This document shows, one piece after another, positions 8,244-18,762 of a stretch of 64,000 nt of DNA. How positions within the stretch are numbered: position 1 is the first letter of the stretch; each line of letters starts with the position of its first letter. Below the pieces are notes generated by a model. The model had not been told where the DNA came from. It made no database searches and saw nothing but the letters and a program-made list of their open reading frames with translations. The translations under genes and the position numbers were made by a program. Source of the DNA: Acinetobacter calcoaceticus (GTDB lineage: Bacteria > Pseudomonadota > Gammaproteobacteria > Pseudomonadales > Moraxellaceae); contig NZ_LS999521.1 in the NCBI RefSeq assembly GCF_900520355.1, forward strand, positions 3,534,001 through 3,598,000, given 5' to 3'.

Positions 8244-11200
8244 TCATGCAATTTTATCCTCAGCAAAATACCCTAAAATCGCATCAAGACGCAGAATAAA
8301 CTCAATGCTAGGTTGCCAGTAATAATACCCCTGCTCCGCTTCACCATTCATGCCGCGTAAATAAAGATAAGTTGCCCCACCTAAATGCTGCTCAATTTGG
8401 TAATTCTGCATTTTGACTTGCAAATAGCGATGTAATGCAACGAGATATAAACCTGCCTGTAGCCAGTAACTTGCCAAAGACATACTTTGAGCAATGCTAT
8501 CGCTACGATAATCTGCAAGATCATCACCTAAATAATTACTTTTATAATCGGCAATGTGGTAACGCTGCCCATCAAAATAAACCAAATCGATAGAACCATT
8601 GAGGTAACGCGCTGAGCGAGCTTCAAGTAATTCAGGCATATTCAAACCATACTCAGCAAAGAGCTGTTGAACACGAGTCATGGCTAAAACCCGATCTGAC
8701 AATGCCAAATAGAAAGGAAACTCTGACAAATGCTGTTCTGGTTGAAGCTGGTTCAATTTGAAGCTCTGATAGAGTGGCGTTCGTAAAACATCTTGCAACC
8801 ACTGTGCAACTGACTGATAAAGCAGATTCTCGGTGTCTTCTTCCTCTGGGAAGCTCTCTTTATATTTACTGAGTAAATCTAGCCAGAGACTACTATAGTC
8901 ATTTTTAAAACGACGACGTATTTCTATGACCCAGTCATCTGAACATTGAAAATCGATATGCTCAAAAATTTCATGTAGGAAATTACCAGCAAGCGTTCCT
9001 CGCGGAAAATTATTCTTGATCCAGTCAATCGGCTGAGCACTTATTGTTTCAACAGTGTTGACCAAGTCCAGCTCATCTTCTGCTAATACAGCATCATTGC
9101 TCTGACTCGCTAATAAATCTGTGCCAGTCTTATGTTTTAAATGCTGTGCCAAGTAGCTGAAACTGGTTTTACCGCGTGAATAAAAACGTTGCTCAGGAAA
9201 ACGTTGTGCTTGTAGTTCAATAATAGTGGTTTGCTTAGCTAAATGAATTGCCTGCGGAATCTGTTCCAAAACCATTTCATCTGTACAGCAATGGTGCTGA
9301 AAAGGCTCAGTTCTATTTTTCCAGAAAGCTAAGCCTGAAACCGATTTACCATCGACGTCTTGTAGAAGTGCATAGACACGGTGGCTTGCTCGCGTTAAAG
9401 CGACATACCAAAGACGATTCTGTTCAGCGAGTGCCCGCTCTTCGTGTTGCTTAAGTTCAATTTCATTCAAATATGTCTTGTCAGCAATCGCCACAACACG
9501 TTGAGTCAATGTTTGAGTTGAATCTGGCTGAGTTATATCTTGGGTCGAAAAATTCAGTGTTTTATTATTTTCTCGAAATGGCTTGTCTGCACCCAACAAA
9601 AAAACGATTTTAAATTCCAGCCCTTTTGACTGGTGAATTGTCATGAGCTGAACGCCAGCTTCACTCGACAATTTACGTTCTAGCTCCCAGTCACGGTCAA
9701 GAGGAGAACGCAACTGTTTGAGATACCAATGATAGAGGTTTTGTGCCCCTGAGTATTTCTCACTGTGTTGACTCAAAATTTCAGTTAAATGACGCAAGTT
9801 CACCACAACCCGTTCATTATCTTTACTTTGAGCAGCCACCAAATTTTGCCAGATATCAAACTGGATGAGGCATTGTTGCCATGCCACTAAAAAACCCTGA
9901 GCGGACCACAACTCTCTAATGCCATCAAAACCAGTCATGAACTGGCTTAAACCTTCTGCTGTCTGCTCAAGTTGCAACAGCAGTTTTAAATCCATGGCAA
10001 ACAGGCGGCTAATTAAAGCTCGCTTCACTTTTGCCTCATCGTAAGGATGAAGTATGGCTGTCAACAAAGCACCGACGTCTTGGGCAATTGTGCAATCAAA
10101 AACACTTCTTTTCGATGGTCGGTTAACCCGAATTCCTAAACGCTCTAGCTCAAATTGAACTTTATCCAGCCCATCATGATTACGAGACAATACCGCAATA
10201 TCATCTTCGTTTAAGGCTTGAGTCTGAGCATCTTTTTGAAAATATAAATGACCCTCATGAGAACGGTTGAGTAAATCCCGAATCTTCCACGCAACTTGCT
10301 GAGCCTCTGTTTCTTTATCTTTGAGCATCAACCAGCGTAAAGGATGCTGATTATGATTGTTGTGTTCAATCAGCGCAGGATGAGGCCGCGTTCCTGCTCG
10401 AATTGAGTCATATTGAACTTCTTCGCCAAAGTCAATTTGTCGTTGAAATAAGGCATCGACCACTTCAACCAAATCTGCAACAGAACGATGGTTATGAATC
10501 AATTTATATTCTCGACCATGTTTGGCTTGAATATCTTTATAGGCATTTAAGAAAGTGAGCATATCCCCACCGCGGAAACCGTAAATCGCTTGCTTACGGT
10601 CACCCACCATAATCATGCAGCCTTTTTTGTAGCGCTCTGGATGGCGCCAAATGCTGGCCAGCATGTCGTCTTGATCTTGGTTAGTGTCCTGAAATTCATC
10701 GACCAAAATCAAGGGATAACGCGCCTGAACAAATACAGCAAAACGCTGCCCCTGCTCGCCCTTTAAAGCGTCAGACAGTGTTCGAATTTGCTGAGAAAAA
10801 GTAGTTTCACCTTTATTTTGCAAAACCTGTGGTAAACGTTTCTTCACCTCAACACACAAATAGGCTTTTAAATAAATATGAAGCTGGTCGAACTGCTCGG
10901 CATAGTTTTTCAGGGTACCAAACAGCTGCTGGATCTGCTGAATACAGGGATGCTGATAGAATTCATCTGAAATTTCGGCCGGACATTTTTTAAAAACTTT
11001 TTGGTCGGCAATTTGGCCTAAAAACTTAAAAATAAGCTCACGCTGTGCTGATAGCGACCCATCAAAAACTAAAATACTATCGCTTTGCATTAAAACTTGT
11101 AGTAGCTGCGGTAAACATTCACTAAATAGTTTATTAAAAGCGCCGTTTCGAAATACTGTACCGCTCACATGTTTATAGTGTTCACCATCGAGCTGGTAAT

Positions 11201-11942
11201 AGTGCTCTAAAAGGCTTAAGTCAATTTCTGTGGCTAACTGTTTGAGCTGAGCAAGTTTTTCAAATTGAATTGTCGGTTTTTCGGGAAGTTTAAAATGAGC
11301 CGAACTAAAATTAAGCGAGTCTTCGACTAGTTTGACAAAACTATCAACACTCTTGAGTTCACCTGCCAGATACAACGCATCAATCACGGTTTGAGGCTGA
11401 GACTGTATCCATTCACGCAGTACATCATGAATCAATTGTCGACTATAGGTTTTGGCATCATCGGTAATTTGAGCACGTTCAATTTTGCCACTTTCAAAAG
11501 CAAACTCACGTAATAGTTTTTGGCTAAAGCTATCGAGTGTTCCAACAAATAGCTCGTCTAACTGATCTATAACCAGTTTTAAACGTTCACATGCATAAGC
11601 AATACGCGTCGCAAAGCTTTTTAAAATGTGTTGCAGTAACAAATCAGGCTCTTGCTCAGCCTGCGTAATTAATTCGTGTTCTGTAAAACTGCGCTTTGTC
11701 TCTAAATAACGATACGTTTCGACCAAACGGGCGCGAATACGACTTTTTAACTCGGCAGCGGCAGCACGGGTAAACGTGGTCGCAATAACTTGTCGAGGCA
11801 AATACTTTTCAAGAAAAATACGAACCATGAGGCTCGATAAAGTATAAGTTTTCCCCGTACCCGCCGAAGCTTCAATTAAGTGCAATCCACTAAAATCAAT
11901 ATCAATAATAGGTTGATAAGACACCTGTACTCTTGAGTTCAT
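8244..11942 (-). CDS. recB: Exodeoxyribonuclease V subunit beta (RecB helicase-nuclease)
   Basis: 3'-to-5' superfamily 1A helicase and sole nuclease subunit of RecBCD. The 1232-residue length is typical. N-terminal Walker A is in EASAGTGKTYTLS (about 23-35). The DEFQDTN motif II lies near 410-425. Motif VI-like LWYVALTRASHRVYAL lies near 850. The C-terminal nuclease domain has the Asp...DYK signature in GSIDLVYFD (about 1130) and IADYKSNYLG (about 1145). It begins 3 bp after the recC stop on the same strand, so translation is probably coupled. All catalytic motifs are intact. Confidence 0.97.
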   Translation of the reverse strand: MNSRVQVSYQPIIDIDFSGLHLIEASAGTGKTYTLSSLMVRIFLEKYLPRQVIATTFTRAAAAELKSRIRARLVETYRYLETKRSFTEHELITQAEQEPDLLLQHILKSFATRIAYACERLKLVIDQLDELFVGTLDSFSQKLLREFAFESGKIERAQITDDAKTYSRQLIHDVLREWIQSQPQTVIDALYLAGELKSVDSFVKLVEDSLNFSSAHFKLPEKPTIQFEKLAQLKQLATEIDLSLLEHYYQLDGEHYKHVSGTVFRNGAFNKLFSECLPQLLQVLMQSDSILVFDGSLSAQRELIFKFLGQIADQKVFKKCPAEISDEFYQHPCIQQIQQLFGTLKNYAEQFDQLHIYLKAYLCVEVKKRLPQVLQNKGETTFSQQIRTLSDALKGEQGQRFAVFVQARYPLILVDEFQDTNQDQDDMLASIWRHPERYKKGCMIMVGDRKQAIYGFRGGDMLTFLNAYKDIQAKHGREYKLIHNHRSVADLVEVVDALFQRQIDFGEEVQYDSIRAGTRPHPALIEHNNHNQHPLRWLMLKDKETEAQQVAWKIRDLLNRSHEGHLYFQKDAQTQALNEDDIAVLSRNHDGLDKVQFELERLGIRVNRPSKRSVFDCTIAQDVGALLTAILHPYDEAKVKRALISRLFAMDLKLLLQLEQTAEGLSQFMTGFDGIRELWSAQGFLVAWQQCLIQFDIWQNLVAAQSKDNERVVVNLRHLTEILSQHSEKYSGAQNLYHWYLKQLRSPLDRDWELERKLSSEAGVQLMTIHQSKGLEFKIVFLLGADKPFRENNKTLNFSTQDITQPDSTQTLTQRVVAIADKTYLNEIELKQHEERALAEQNRLWYVALTRASHRVYALLQDVDGKSVSGLAFWKNRTEPFQHHCCTDEMVLEQIPQAIHLAKQTTIIELQAQRFPEQRFYSRGKTSFSYLAQHLKHKTGTDLLASQSNDAVLAEDELDLVNTVETISAQPIDWIKNNFPRGTLAGNFLHEIFEHIDFQCSDDWVIEIRRRFKNDYSSLWLDLLSKYKESFPEEEDTENLLYQSVAQWLQDVLRTPLYQSFKLNQLQPEQHLSEFPFYLALSDRVLAMTRVQQLFAEYGLNMPELLEARSARYLNGSIDLVYFDGQRYHIADYKSNYLGDDLADYRSDSIAQSMSLASYWLQAGLYLVALHRYLQVKMQNYQIEQHLGGATYLYLRGMNGEAEQGYYYWQPSIEFILRLDAILGYFAEDKIA

Positions 11943-11945
11943 GTC

Positions 11946-14900
11946 TTACTCCGAATGTTGAAATTGAAAAACTGGATGATACAGATCATATGCAAACTCA
12001 TCACAAGCATGTTGAAGCAAAGCTTGTGCATCTTGTTCTTGTAAAATAAAGCTCCAGTCTTGATGCAACTTGCAAGCTTCATTTTGAGTCATATCCATGG
12101 TGGTAAATGACCCTGTTTCATTCCAGTATTTTAACAGCTCAGCATAACTCTTCTCATCCAGTTTTGTTTTTTCTGCCGGATTTGCTGTTTCCCACTGATA
12201 TGCTTTGGCTTTTTCTAGTGGTTTTAATAATAAGGCTGCTGGTAAGACTAATGGCTGTTGTTGAGCATAACGCCAGATTTTAAACCATGGTTGTAAATAT
12301 TGCCGAGCTTGCTCAGAGCTTACGCCACTACAAATAACGGTTTGATCGCTAAAAACTACAATACGGCGTTTTTCAGCGCCAGCACTTCCCTCATTAAGAT
12401 AGGCCAACCAAAGTAGATGTTCCAACCAGACTTTCGCACGTCTTTTTGCCCGAGCACTCGACGGCTCCATACTGACCCAATCCTGAGTTTCAGACTTTGG
12501 AACAGTAATATTCATATGAAGCTGTTTGGCAATGCGCCAAACTCGCTGGGTTGTTTCACTTACCGCTGGTGCATAATGATGAAGGCGTTCAAGTAAACAT
12601 TCTTGTTCAAAAACACCTTGCTGCCATGCGCTGTATTTAACTTTGCTTACTGGCAATTGATCAAGCAAAGCTTCAGGTTGTGCTTGTTGATCTGATTGCT
12701 GTAAAAAATGTCGAATCGCATAACGTCCTAAACCATCTAACAATAAAGGTTCATTTTGGTCGAGCAGTCCGACACTTCCTAAGTTTTCTACCCCTAAAGT
12801 TTTCAAATATAACCGTGCGGGGAACGTCACGTCCTGTATCCATTGCTGGCTCTCTAAAACCAACATGTCAGGCGCTTGCAGCGGATAAGTCGTATTCGCC
12901 CAAGGTTGACGATTTCCTGAGACTTGCTGAATTTGTGAAGCCACCTTAAACCAGTGATCTTGGTAACGAACAACACTTTTTTCTACAGTAAAACCTTTCG
13001 GATCGAAGGGTTGTAAATGATGGAGGTGATACAGTTGTTGTAACTGGGATGGAATTTCAATCCCTTCAACGACTACATTTTCAGGTAGCTCACCTTCAGC
13101 TTTCACAATTAATGCAAGGTGTTCACGGAACTCCTGAAGAATACTGGAAGGTTCTCGGACCTCACCGTCATTCACATCAAATCCGTTATAAAACAGCCAT
13201 AAATTGTCCTGGGCTAATAACAACGCATCTAAAAAAGCACCCTGATCATCTTCAAGACGAGAGCGGTCGCCTAACTGTTGGCGTAATGCATCCATTAAAT
13301 CAAATGGAACGTGTGTATCACGGTTTGGGAATTGCCCTGCATCAAGATTTAACATCACCATTAAGCGATAGGGTAATGGCCGAATATGTCCAATTTGGGC
13401 AAAGGTAATCTGCCCAGTCGGTTCAGCTTGTGCACTTTGGCTTTCTAAGGTCCGTTGAATTTCTTCAATAATATAAGGCAGTGGCAAAGTGATTTTGCGT
13501 AGAGTTCCTGTTTCTGTCTCGGCGTAATAACTTGCGAGCGTCAACATTCGTTCTTGTTTTTTGACAACTTCCCGAACAGCTTTTAAAGCAGCAATACCCA
13601 CCTGCTCAAATTCAACAATATCTTTACCCAGCACTTGAAGCCAATATTCAACTGTATAGACTTGCCCCTGTTCATGCAGGGTTAACCAATCACGGCGCTC
13701 ATTCAAATCTTGATAAATCTGAATGAGTGTACCAATCAGCTCAAAATCACCCGGTTGAACTTTGGCATAACTCAATACCTGATTAAATGTGGCATGTACT
13801 GGCACAGCAATACCAAGTGCCAATCGCTCTAAAGCAAATTTAAAGCTATATCGATAATCGTCATCACCTTCACACAAACTGCGCTTGAGATGCTCGGCAT
13901 CAAGTCCTCTTTTAAAGCCTGCATCGGCAAGTAAATTTAAAATTCGCTCAACCTGAACATATTCAAGTTCGTAACGTTGTTGGGTCGCATGCAAACTTAA
14001 CCAGTCAGCAAAATCATCAAAGCTAAAACGCCCCTGCATCAGTTGAATACGCCCAATCACGGCACGCCAAGCATTAAGTGCATCGAGTGATGCAACACCT
14101 GCGATTTTCACGGGCAAATGCACACCCTGCTCAGTGGCAGTAGCGGGAAATACACTTCGAATTAAAGGTTCTATGTCAACCAAATTAGGAACCAAAACCA
14201 AAATATCATTTGGACGACGCGGCTGCTCATGTGCTTTGGCTAGCCAACAGATTAATTGCTCTTTTAATACTTCAAGCTGACGTAAAGTCGAATGACAAAC
14301 ATGGATCTGAATAGAGTCATCGTCTGTAGCAAGCTCATATTGCTTAGCTTGAGGTTCTACTAAATACAAAATATCTGACTGAACTTTACCGAGTAAACTT
14401 TCAGGAAAATCATCCACAAAAGCATCAATCCACTTACCCTCTTCACCCGTAGATAAATTTGATAATAGCGAGAAGTGGTCACGGGCTTGCTTACCCAATC
14501 TTGTTAAAAGCGGATGTCTAGACTCACGTGCTTCAGCATTAAAGTTGAGTGTAAATTTATTAAAGAAATCGCTAATTTCAGCATCAGTTGCCTTTGGATT
14601 TTTTGCAATAAACCGCTCTTTCACCCCTAAGTCATAGCGCTGTTTCCACAGTGGGTCGACGCTATCAGCCCAATATTCTTGTGAAGGGTTATAGTGCAAA
14701 ATCAGCACATCAATATATTGACCTAAACGGCGCAAGAACTGTAACTGGCTTGGTGGTAAATCCAATAAGGTAAAGATCACCACTTGAGTAGGTAAGCTTG
14801 AAATAGCGCGCTTATCGCGGTCCGGATGCTCTAACTCTTGCCAAAATAACTCATCAATTTGCTGCATCTGCAAAAAGTCATCATGAAAATGCTGCTGCCA

Positions 14901-15581
14901 CAACCAACGCTGCCAACGTTCTAACTCTTGAGTTTGATGCAATGCAAAAGCAGTAACCTCTTCATCTTTTTGCACAATATATTTTTCAATATCGAGTGTT
15001 CGCCCCTGCCCCCAAGCAGACAACCAGTTTTCCGGACACGTACAACTATTCTCGCAACCACGCTGACACTGTCCACGATAAATCATATAGTTGCTAAATA
15101 AATCGGCAACCTGCTCAGCGACCCAATACAGCATTTTCTGTTTTTTTAGTTGTTTATCTATGCCTTGCTCTAGCCGGTCTGCGCTGTCATAAATGCGCTG
15201 AACAATAGAATGGAGAGGATGTGAAGTATCTATGCCAATTGTGTCAGGCTGTATAAATTCATACAAAGCCTGATGAACCCGCCATTTAAAAATTAAACGT
15301 GGGATGTTCGCTTTACGAACCTGCTCTTTATGCGCAGTTAAGACTTGCTGATAGGCATACCACTGGAAGCCGCGTACCCGTTGGTGAAACTGGTAATTGG
15401 CACTCATGCCCTGCTGTTCTGCAAGTTTTTGTATCAGCCACTGCTCGACCGCAGGACTTGGAACAATAAAATGCTGGGTTTTCAAAACCTGTAATGGATG
15501 CGTTGAAGCTTGGGAGGTAGACGCTAATACCCCTTGCAACAACACATCAATACGTTGACTTTGAATAACATGAATCCCCAT
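11946..15581 (-). CDS. recC: Exodeoxyribonuclease V subunit gamma (RecC)
   Basis: RecC holds RecB and RecD together, splits the incoming duplex and, in well-studied species, scans for Chi. The 1211-residue protein has the inactivated helicase-like fold with family segments such as FIVPSPAVEQWL near the N-terminus and RLEDDQGAFLDALLLAQ near 780. No functional Walker A is seen, as expected. It is the first gene of the recC-recB-recD order on the minus strand. The enterobacterial ptr gene is absent between recC and recB. A cysteine-rich stretch, CQRGCENSCTC (about 172-182), is unusual-looking and could bind a metal. Confidence 0.95.
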   Translation of the reverse strand: MGIHVIQSQRIDVLLQGVLASTSQASTHPLQVLKTQHFIVPSPAVEQWLIQKLAEQQGMSANYQFHQRVRGFQWYAYQQVLTAHKEQVRKANIPRLIFKWRVHQALYEFIQPDTIGIDTSHPLHSIVQRIYDSADRLEQGIDKQLKKQKMLYWVAEQVADLFSNYMIYRGQCQRGCENSCTCPENWLSAWGQGRTLDIEKYIVQKDEEVTAFALHQTQELERWQRWLWQQHFHDDFLQMQQIDELFWQELEHPDRDKRAISSLPTQVVIFTLLDLPPSQLQFLRRLGQYIDVLILHYNPSQEYWADSVDPLWKQRYDLGVKERFIAKNPKATDAEISDFFNKFTLNFNAEARESRHPLLTRLGKQARDHFSLLSNLSTGEEGKWIDAFVDDFPESLLGKVQSDILYLVEPQAKQYELATDDDSIQIHVCHSTLRQLEVLKEQLICWLAKAHEQPRRPNDILVLVPNLVDIEPLIRSVFPATATEQGVHLPVKIAGVASLDALNAWRAVIGRIQLMQGRFSFDDFADWLSLHATQQRYELEYVQVERILNLLADAGFKRGLDAEHLKRSLCEGDDDYRYSFKFALERLALGIAVPVHATFNQVLSYAKVQPGDFELIGTLIQIYQDLNERRDWLTLHEQGQVYTVEYWLQVLGKDIVEFEQVGIAALKAVREVVKKQERMLTLASYYAETETGTLRKITLPLPYIIEEIQRTLESQSAQAEPTGQITFAQIGHIRPLPYRLMVMLNLDAGQFPNRDTHVPFDLMDALRQQLGDRSRLEDDQGAFLDALLLAQDNLWLFYNGFDVNDGEVREPSSILQEFREHLALIVKAEGELPENVVVEGIEIPSQLQQLYHLHHLQPFDPKGFTVEKSVVRYQDHWFKVASQIQQVSGNRQPWANTTYPLQAPDMLVLESQQWIQDVTFPARLYLKTLGVENLGSVGLLDQNEPLLLDGLGRYAIRHFLQQSDQQAQPEALLDQLPVSKVKYSAWQQGVFEQECLLERLHHYAPAVSETTQRVWRIAKQLHMNITVPKSETQDWVSMEPSSARAKRRAKVWLEHLLWLAYLNEGSAGAEKRRIVVFSDQTVICSGVSSEQARQYLQPWFKIWRYAQQQPLVLPAALLLKPLEKAKAYQWETANPAEKTKLDEKSYAELLKYWNETGSFTTMDMTQNEACKLHQDWSFILQEQDAQALLQHACDEFAYDLYHPVFQFQHSE

Positions 15582-15750
15582 TTATTTCATATCCTGCTTG
15601 CATAATTTATGCACAAAATCATAAACATTCATTACTATACAACTGAATCTGACTATGTCACGTTGGTTTAAACACAGCATAATTTAACTTTAAGTGTCAC
15701 TTACACTTGGTTTGAATAACGCCATCAAGAAACTCATACAGGTAAACATT

Positions 15751-16257
15751 ATGAAAATTGATAACATTCCTGACTATATTGATCCTAGCCTAAATCTGGA
15801 ACAAATTCGCGATGAGTGTCATGACCTCATCAAAAAAAGAGCTTACGTCTCAGCAGGAGCGGCAATTGTACCGATTCCTTTTTTAGACGTGGTGATAGAT
15901 TTGGGAATTTTGTCGCACCTGATTCCAGATATCAATTCCCGTTTTGGCTTAGCACCTGAGCACGTTAGTGTTTACGACCCAAAAACTAAAACAATTCATT
16001 GGGATGAATTACGTAAACGCGGTTTTGAATTTTCAGGCTTTGTAGTGGCGCGCACGACTGTTAAAAAAACATTTAATGGCTTTTTGGGCAAAATCGTAAC
16101 GAAACAGGTCACTAAATTTATACCGCTAGGCGGACAAATTGTAGCAGCAAGTTTAGGCTATTTCATGATGAAAAAAATAGCAGAAACTCATCTGAATGAC
16201 AGTTACAATCTTGCAAAACGTATTCAGCAAAAAAGCCGCGCCACTATTGTAAATTAG
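15751..16257 (+). CDS. Uncharacterised protein with two hydrophobic glycine-rich segments
   Basis: A 168-residue protein of unknown function. I chose the internal ATG at 15751, preceded by ACAGGT at good spacing, over the longer frame beginning at 15694. Two hydrophobic stretches are visible: VSAGAAIVPIPFLDVVIDLGILSHLIP (about 31-57) and FIPLGGQIVAASLGYFMMKKIAE (about 129-150). They recall the C-terminal membrane-associated domain of bacterial dynamin- or Era-like GTPase-associated proteins (DUF697-like), but no GTPase motifs are present. The gene stands alone, divergent from recC and convergent with pap. Function not assigned. Confidence 0.75.
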   Translation: MKIDNIPDYIDPSLNLEQIRDECHDLIKKRAYVSAGAAIVPIPFLDVVIDLGILSHLIPDINSRFGLAPEHVSVYDPKTKTIHWDELRKRGFEFSGFVVARTTVKKTFNGFLGKIVTKQVTKFIPLGGQIVAASLGYFMMKKIAETHLNDSYNLAKRIQQKSRATIVN

Positions 16258-16279
16258 TAAATACCTTATAGCTGAGAGC

Positions 16280-17698
16280 TTAATCTGCTCTCAGCTGTTT
16301 TAAAACCGCCTTCAATACTTCTAGACGTGCAGTATATTTATCATCAGTTGCCACAACATACCAAGGTGCGTAGTCAGTACTGGTCCGTTCAAACATATCG
16401 GCAGCCGCTTTTAAATAATCATCCCATTTATCACGATTACGCCAATCCTCTGCGGTAATTTTAAAACGTTTATGCGGTGTCTCTTCTCTGGCCTTAAAAC
16501 GCTGCTCTTGTTCATCTTTGCTAATTGCCAGCCAAATTTTTACCACAAGCGTTTGACTATCAAATAAATCTTTTTCAAAACGATTAATTTCGTCATAGGC
16601 ACGCTGCCACTCTAAAGGCGAAGCAAAACTTTCAACACGTTCAACGAGTACGCGCCCATACCATGTCCGATCAAAGATCGTGATTTTTTCGGCCTCATTA
16701 ATGCGATTCCAAAAGCGCCATAAATAAGGATGTCGGGCTTCAAAACGTTCAGGTGCACCGATACAATGAATATCATATTCACGCGGGTCTAGGTTTTTAA
16801 CAATTCGTTTAATTGCACCACCTTTACCTGCAGCATCCATGCCTTCAAAAGCAATCACGACATTTCGTTTATCAAAACGCATGGCATCAGCAATTTTTTT
16901 ACTTAGTTTATTGAGCTCTTTTTTATATTCAGCTTTGTCATACTGCTCCTGAGAAGGCTTTAATAAACTCTCTGGAATTTGGGCTTGTTGCCATTTTCCT
17001 TTAACTTCAGTTTCATGGTCAGGAAGTTGACGCATGTGTTGCAAAAGGTACTGAGCAAAAAACTGGTCGCGTTGTGTTTCATCTTCGCCATCAATAATGT
17101 ACCAATCGTCGGTAAAACGGCGGCGTAACTTTTGCAACGTGTCATATTGTTTTTTATTACGCCAGTCTAGGCCGTGGAGCTTATGCCAGTGCTGCTCTGA
17201 TGGATCGATCTTGTCCAAACGTTTTTGCAGTGATTTCCATGAAAGATCAAACCAGACTTTAACCACATCGACATAGTTGTTTTTCAAATCCTGCTCAAAT
17301 GCCCGCATACTTTCAACGTAAGCATCAAAGCGTGCCTCATCTAAAGGTTCAGACACATGCGTTGCTGTAACGAGCAAATCACTATACCAATTGCCAAACA
17401 TCACCACAATTTGGCCTTCGGTAGGAATAAACTCTGAATAAGATTGCCAAAATGCTTCCGTATCTGTCAGCACACGTGGCGTATCTGCTTTTACTCTTAA
17501 ATATCTTGGATCTAGCCACTCGCGAAGCTGCTTAACCGCTTCCCCTTTCCCTGCTAGCTCAATACCACTCATTAAAATAAGCGTGCTTTTAGCATTGGGC
17601 TTTCCCCGACTTTCTTTTAAAGCATATTGTGCTTCAATCAAATCGACTGAAAGCTGTTCTTCATCTCGAATTTCAAATTTTGGTTGTTGTTCACTCAT
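16280..17698 (-). CDS. pap: Polyphosphate:AMP phosphotransferase (two-domain PPK2)
   Basis: Transfers phosphate from inorganic polyphosphate to AMP, giving ADP and linking phosphate stores to nucleotide charge. The 472-residue protein is a tandem fusion of two PPK2 domains. The first has the Walker A-like LMSGIELAGKGEAV near 43-56; the second has AFEGMDAAGKGGAIKRI near 283-299 and the lid region FDRTWYGRVLVERVE near 342-356. Its length and two-domain form match the class II PPK2 (Pap) characterised from Acinetobacter johnsonii. It is a single gene on the minus strand. The first domain is probably degenerate for catalysis, as in known relatives. Confidence 0.92.
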   Translation of the reverse strand: MSEQQPKFEIRDEEQLSVDLIEAQYALKESRGKPNAKSTLILMSGIELAGKGEAVKQLREWLDPRYLRVKADTPRVLTDTEAFWQSYSEFIPTEGQIVVMFGNWYSDLLVTATHVSEPLDEARFDAYVESMRAFEQDLKNNYVDVVKVWFDLSWKSLQKRLDKIDPSEQHWHKLHGLDWRNKKQYDTLQKLRRRFTDDWYIIDGEDETQRDQFFAQYLLQHMRQLPDHETEVKGKWQQAQIPESLLKPSQEQYDKAEYKKELNKLSKKIADAMRFDKRNVVIAFEGMDAAGKGGAIKRIVKNLDPREYDIHCIGAPERFEARHPYLWRFWNRINEAEKITIFDRTWYGRVLVERVESFASPLEWQRAYDEINRFEKDLFDSQTLVVKIWLAISKDEQEQRFKAREETPHKRFKITAEDWRNRDKWDDYLKAAADMFERTSTDYAPWYVVATDDKYTARLEVLKAVLKQLRAD

Positions 17699-17907
17699 GG
17701 TCCACGGCTCTAATCATTTATTGTTTAATTTCGATATCATTTAACCTATGCGCTTAAATGATGAATTGCTATACAAATTATGTCATTGCGACCAAATTCC
17801 ATCTAAAAATTGACGCATGAATCATTTTTTTTACATCTTCTCGCCATAGTACAAGGTTACAATGCCTCTTATGATTTTTTGTAAATAGCCCAATATTAGA
17901 GTCTTAC

Positions 17908-18615
17908 ATGTCTAAACTCGCTGCTTTTGATGAACTTTTACAACAATATAAAACATTTAATTATCACGATAATCCAGTGCTTGCCCAACGTTTGCAAGAT
18001 GTACAAACATGGCTAAAAGAACGGATGAAAGATACGCATCATGAATTTTTTAACTTGCCTGAACATAAACTCATGGCACAGTATTTTTTAAATCGTTTAT
18101 ATGGTGGTCCAGAGTTTGATGCCCTTGCAGCACAAATTGAACGCCTATTGAAATATGCACATAAAGCCGAAAAAGTATTGCCTGAGAATGCGATTAAAAC
18201 TGGAACTAAATCGGTAAGTTTGGCTGTGCTTGCCACTCAGCTTGATGAACAAGTAGCGATACAGCTTCTTGAGGACTATCCGGCAGATACGGTATTAACC
18301 GATGAAATTATGCGCTTAACACTGACCAAACTTGATCAGGCCGAAGCTCGTTATCAACAACTTGCTCTTCTTGATGATTTAGGTGCAGCACTCGATAAAT
18401 ACATGCGCTCGTTTATGATGTTTACGGCTTTTAAAATGTGTAAAGGGATTGCCCAAAAATATCACTTTGAATTGATGTATGATTTTATTCAAGATGGTTT
18501 TAGCGCAATGAAACCGTTAAAATCAGCCGAGACCTTTATTAAGACTTTTACTGAAAAAGAACGTCAGATTATTGAAAATGTACATTCAGGGCATCCGAAT
18601 CCGTTTAGAGTGTGA
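17908..18615 (+). CDS. FFLEELY-motif-like protein of unknown function
   Basis: A 235-residue soluble, mainly helical protein. It contains AQYFLNRLYGGPEFD (about 58-72), which resembles the FF-LE-ELYG signature that gives the FFLEELY motif family its name. It has no signal peptide or membrane segment. The C-terminal part includes IIENVHSGHPNPFRV. The gene stands 147 bp ahead of ubiE in the same direction, with no terminator recognised between. A role linked to ubiquinone synthesis is possible from position only. Confidence 0.75.
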   Translation: MSKLAAFDELLQQYKTFNYHDNPVLAQRLQDVQTWLKERMKDTHHEFFNLPEHKLMAQYFLNRLYGGPEFDALAAQIERLLKYAHKAEKVLPENAIKTGTKSVSLAVLATQLDEQVAIQLLEDYPADTVLTDEIMRLTLTKLDQAEARYQQLALLDDLGAALDKYMRSFMMFTAFKMCKGIAQKYHFELMYDFIQDGFSAMKPLKSAETFIKTFTEKERQIIENVHSGHPNPFRV

Positions 18616-18762
18616 TAAGGTCGGCACAGAGAAAAAATCAACCTTACGAAGTTGAGATTTTATTCATTATATTTGCATGATGACGCCTGTAAAAATAGAT
18701 AAAATCTGTCATTATGCAGAACTTATTCCGTTTCACTTGAGTTTGAGTCTAGGAGAGACAAT

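Noticed and set aside
15694..15750. Upstream extension of the unknown gene to 15694
   Set aside because: The internal ATG at 15751 has a proper ribosome-binding site, and the extension has no conserved features.
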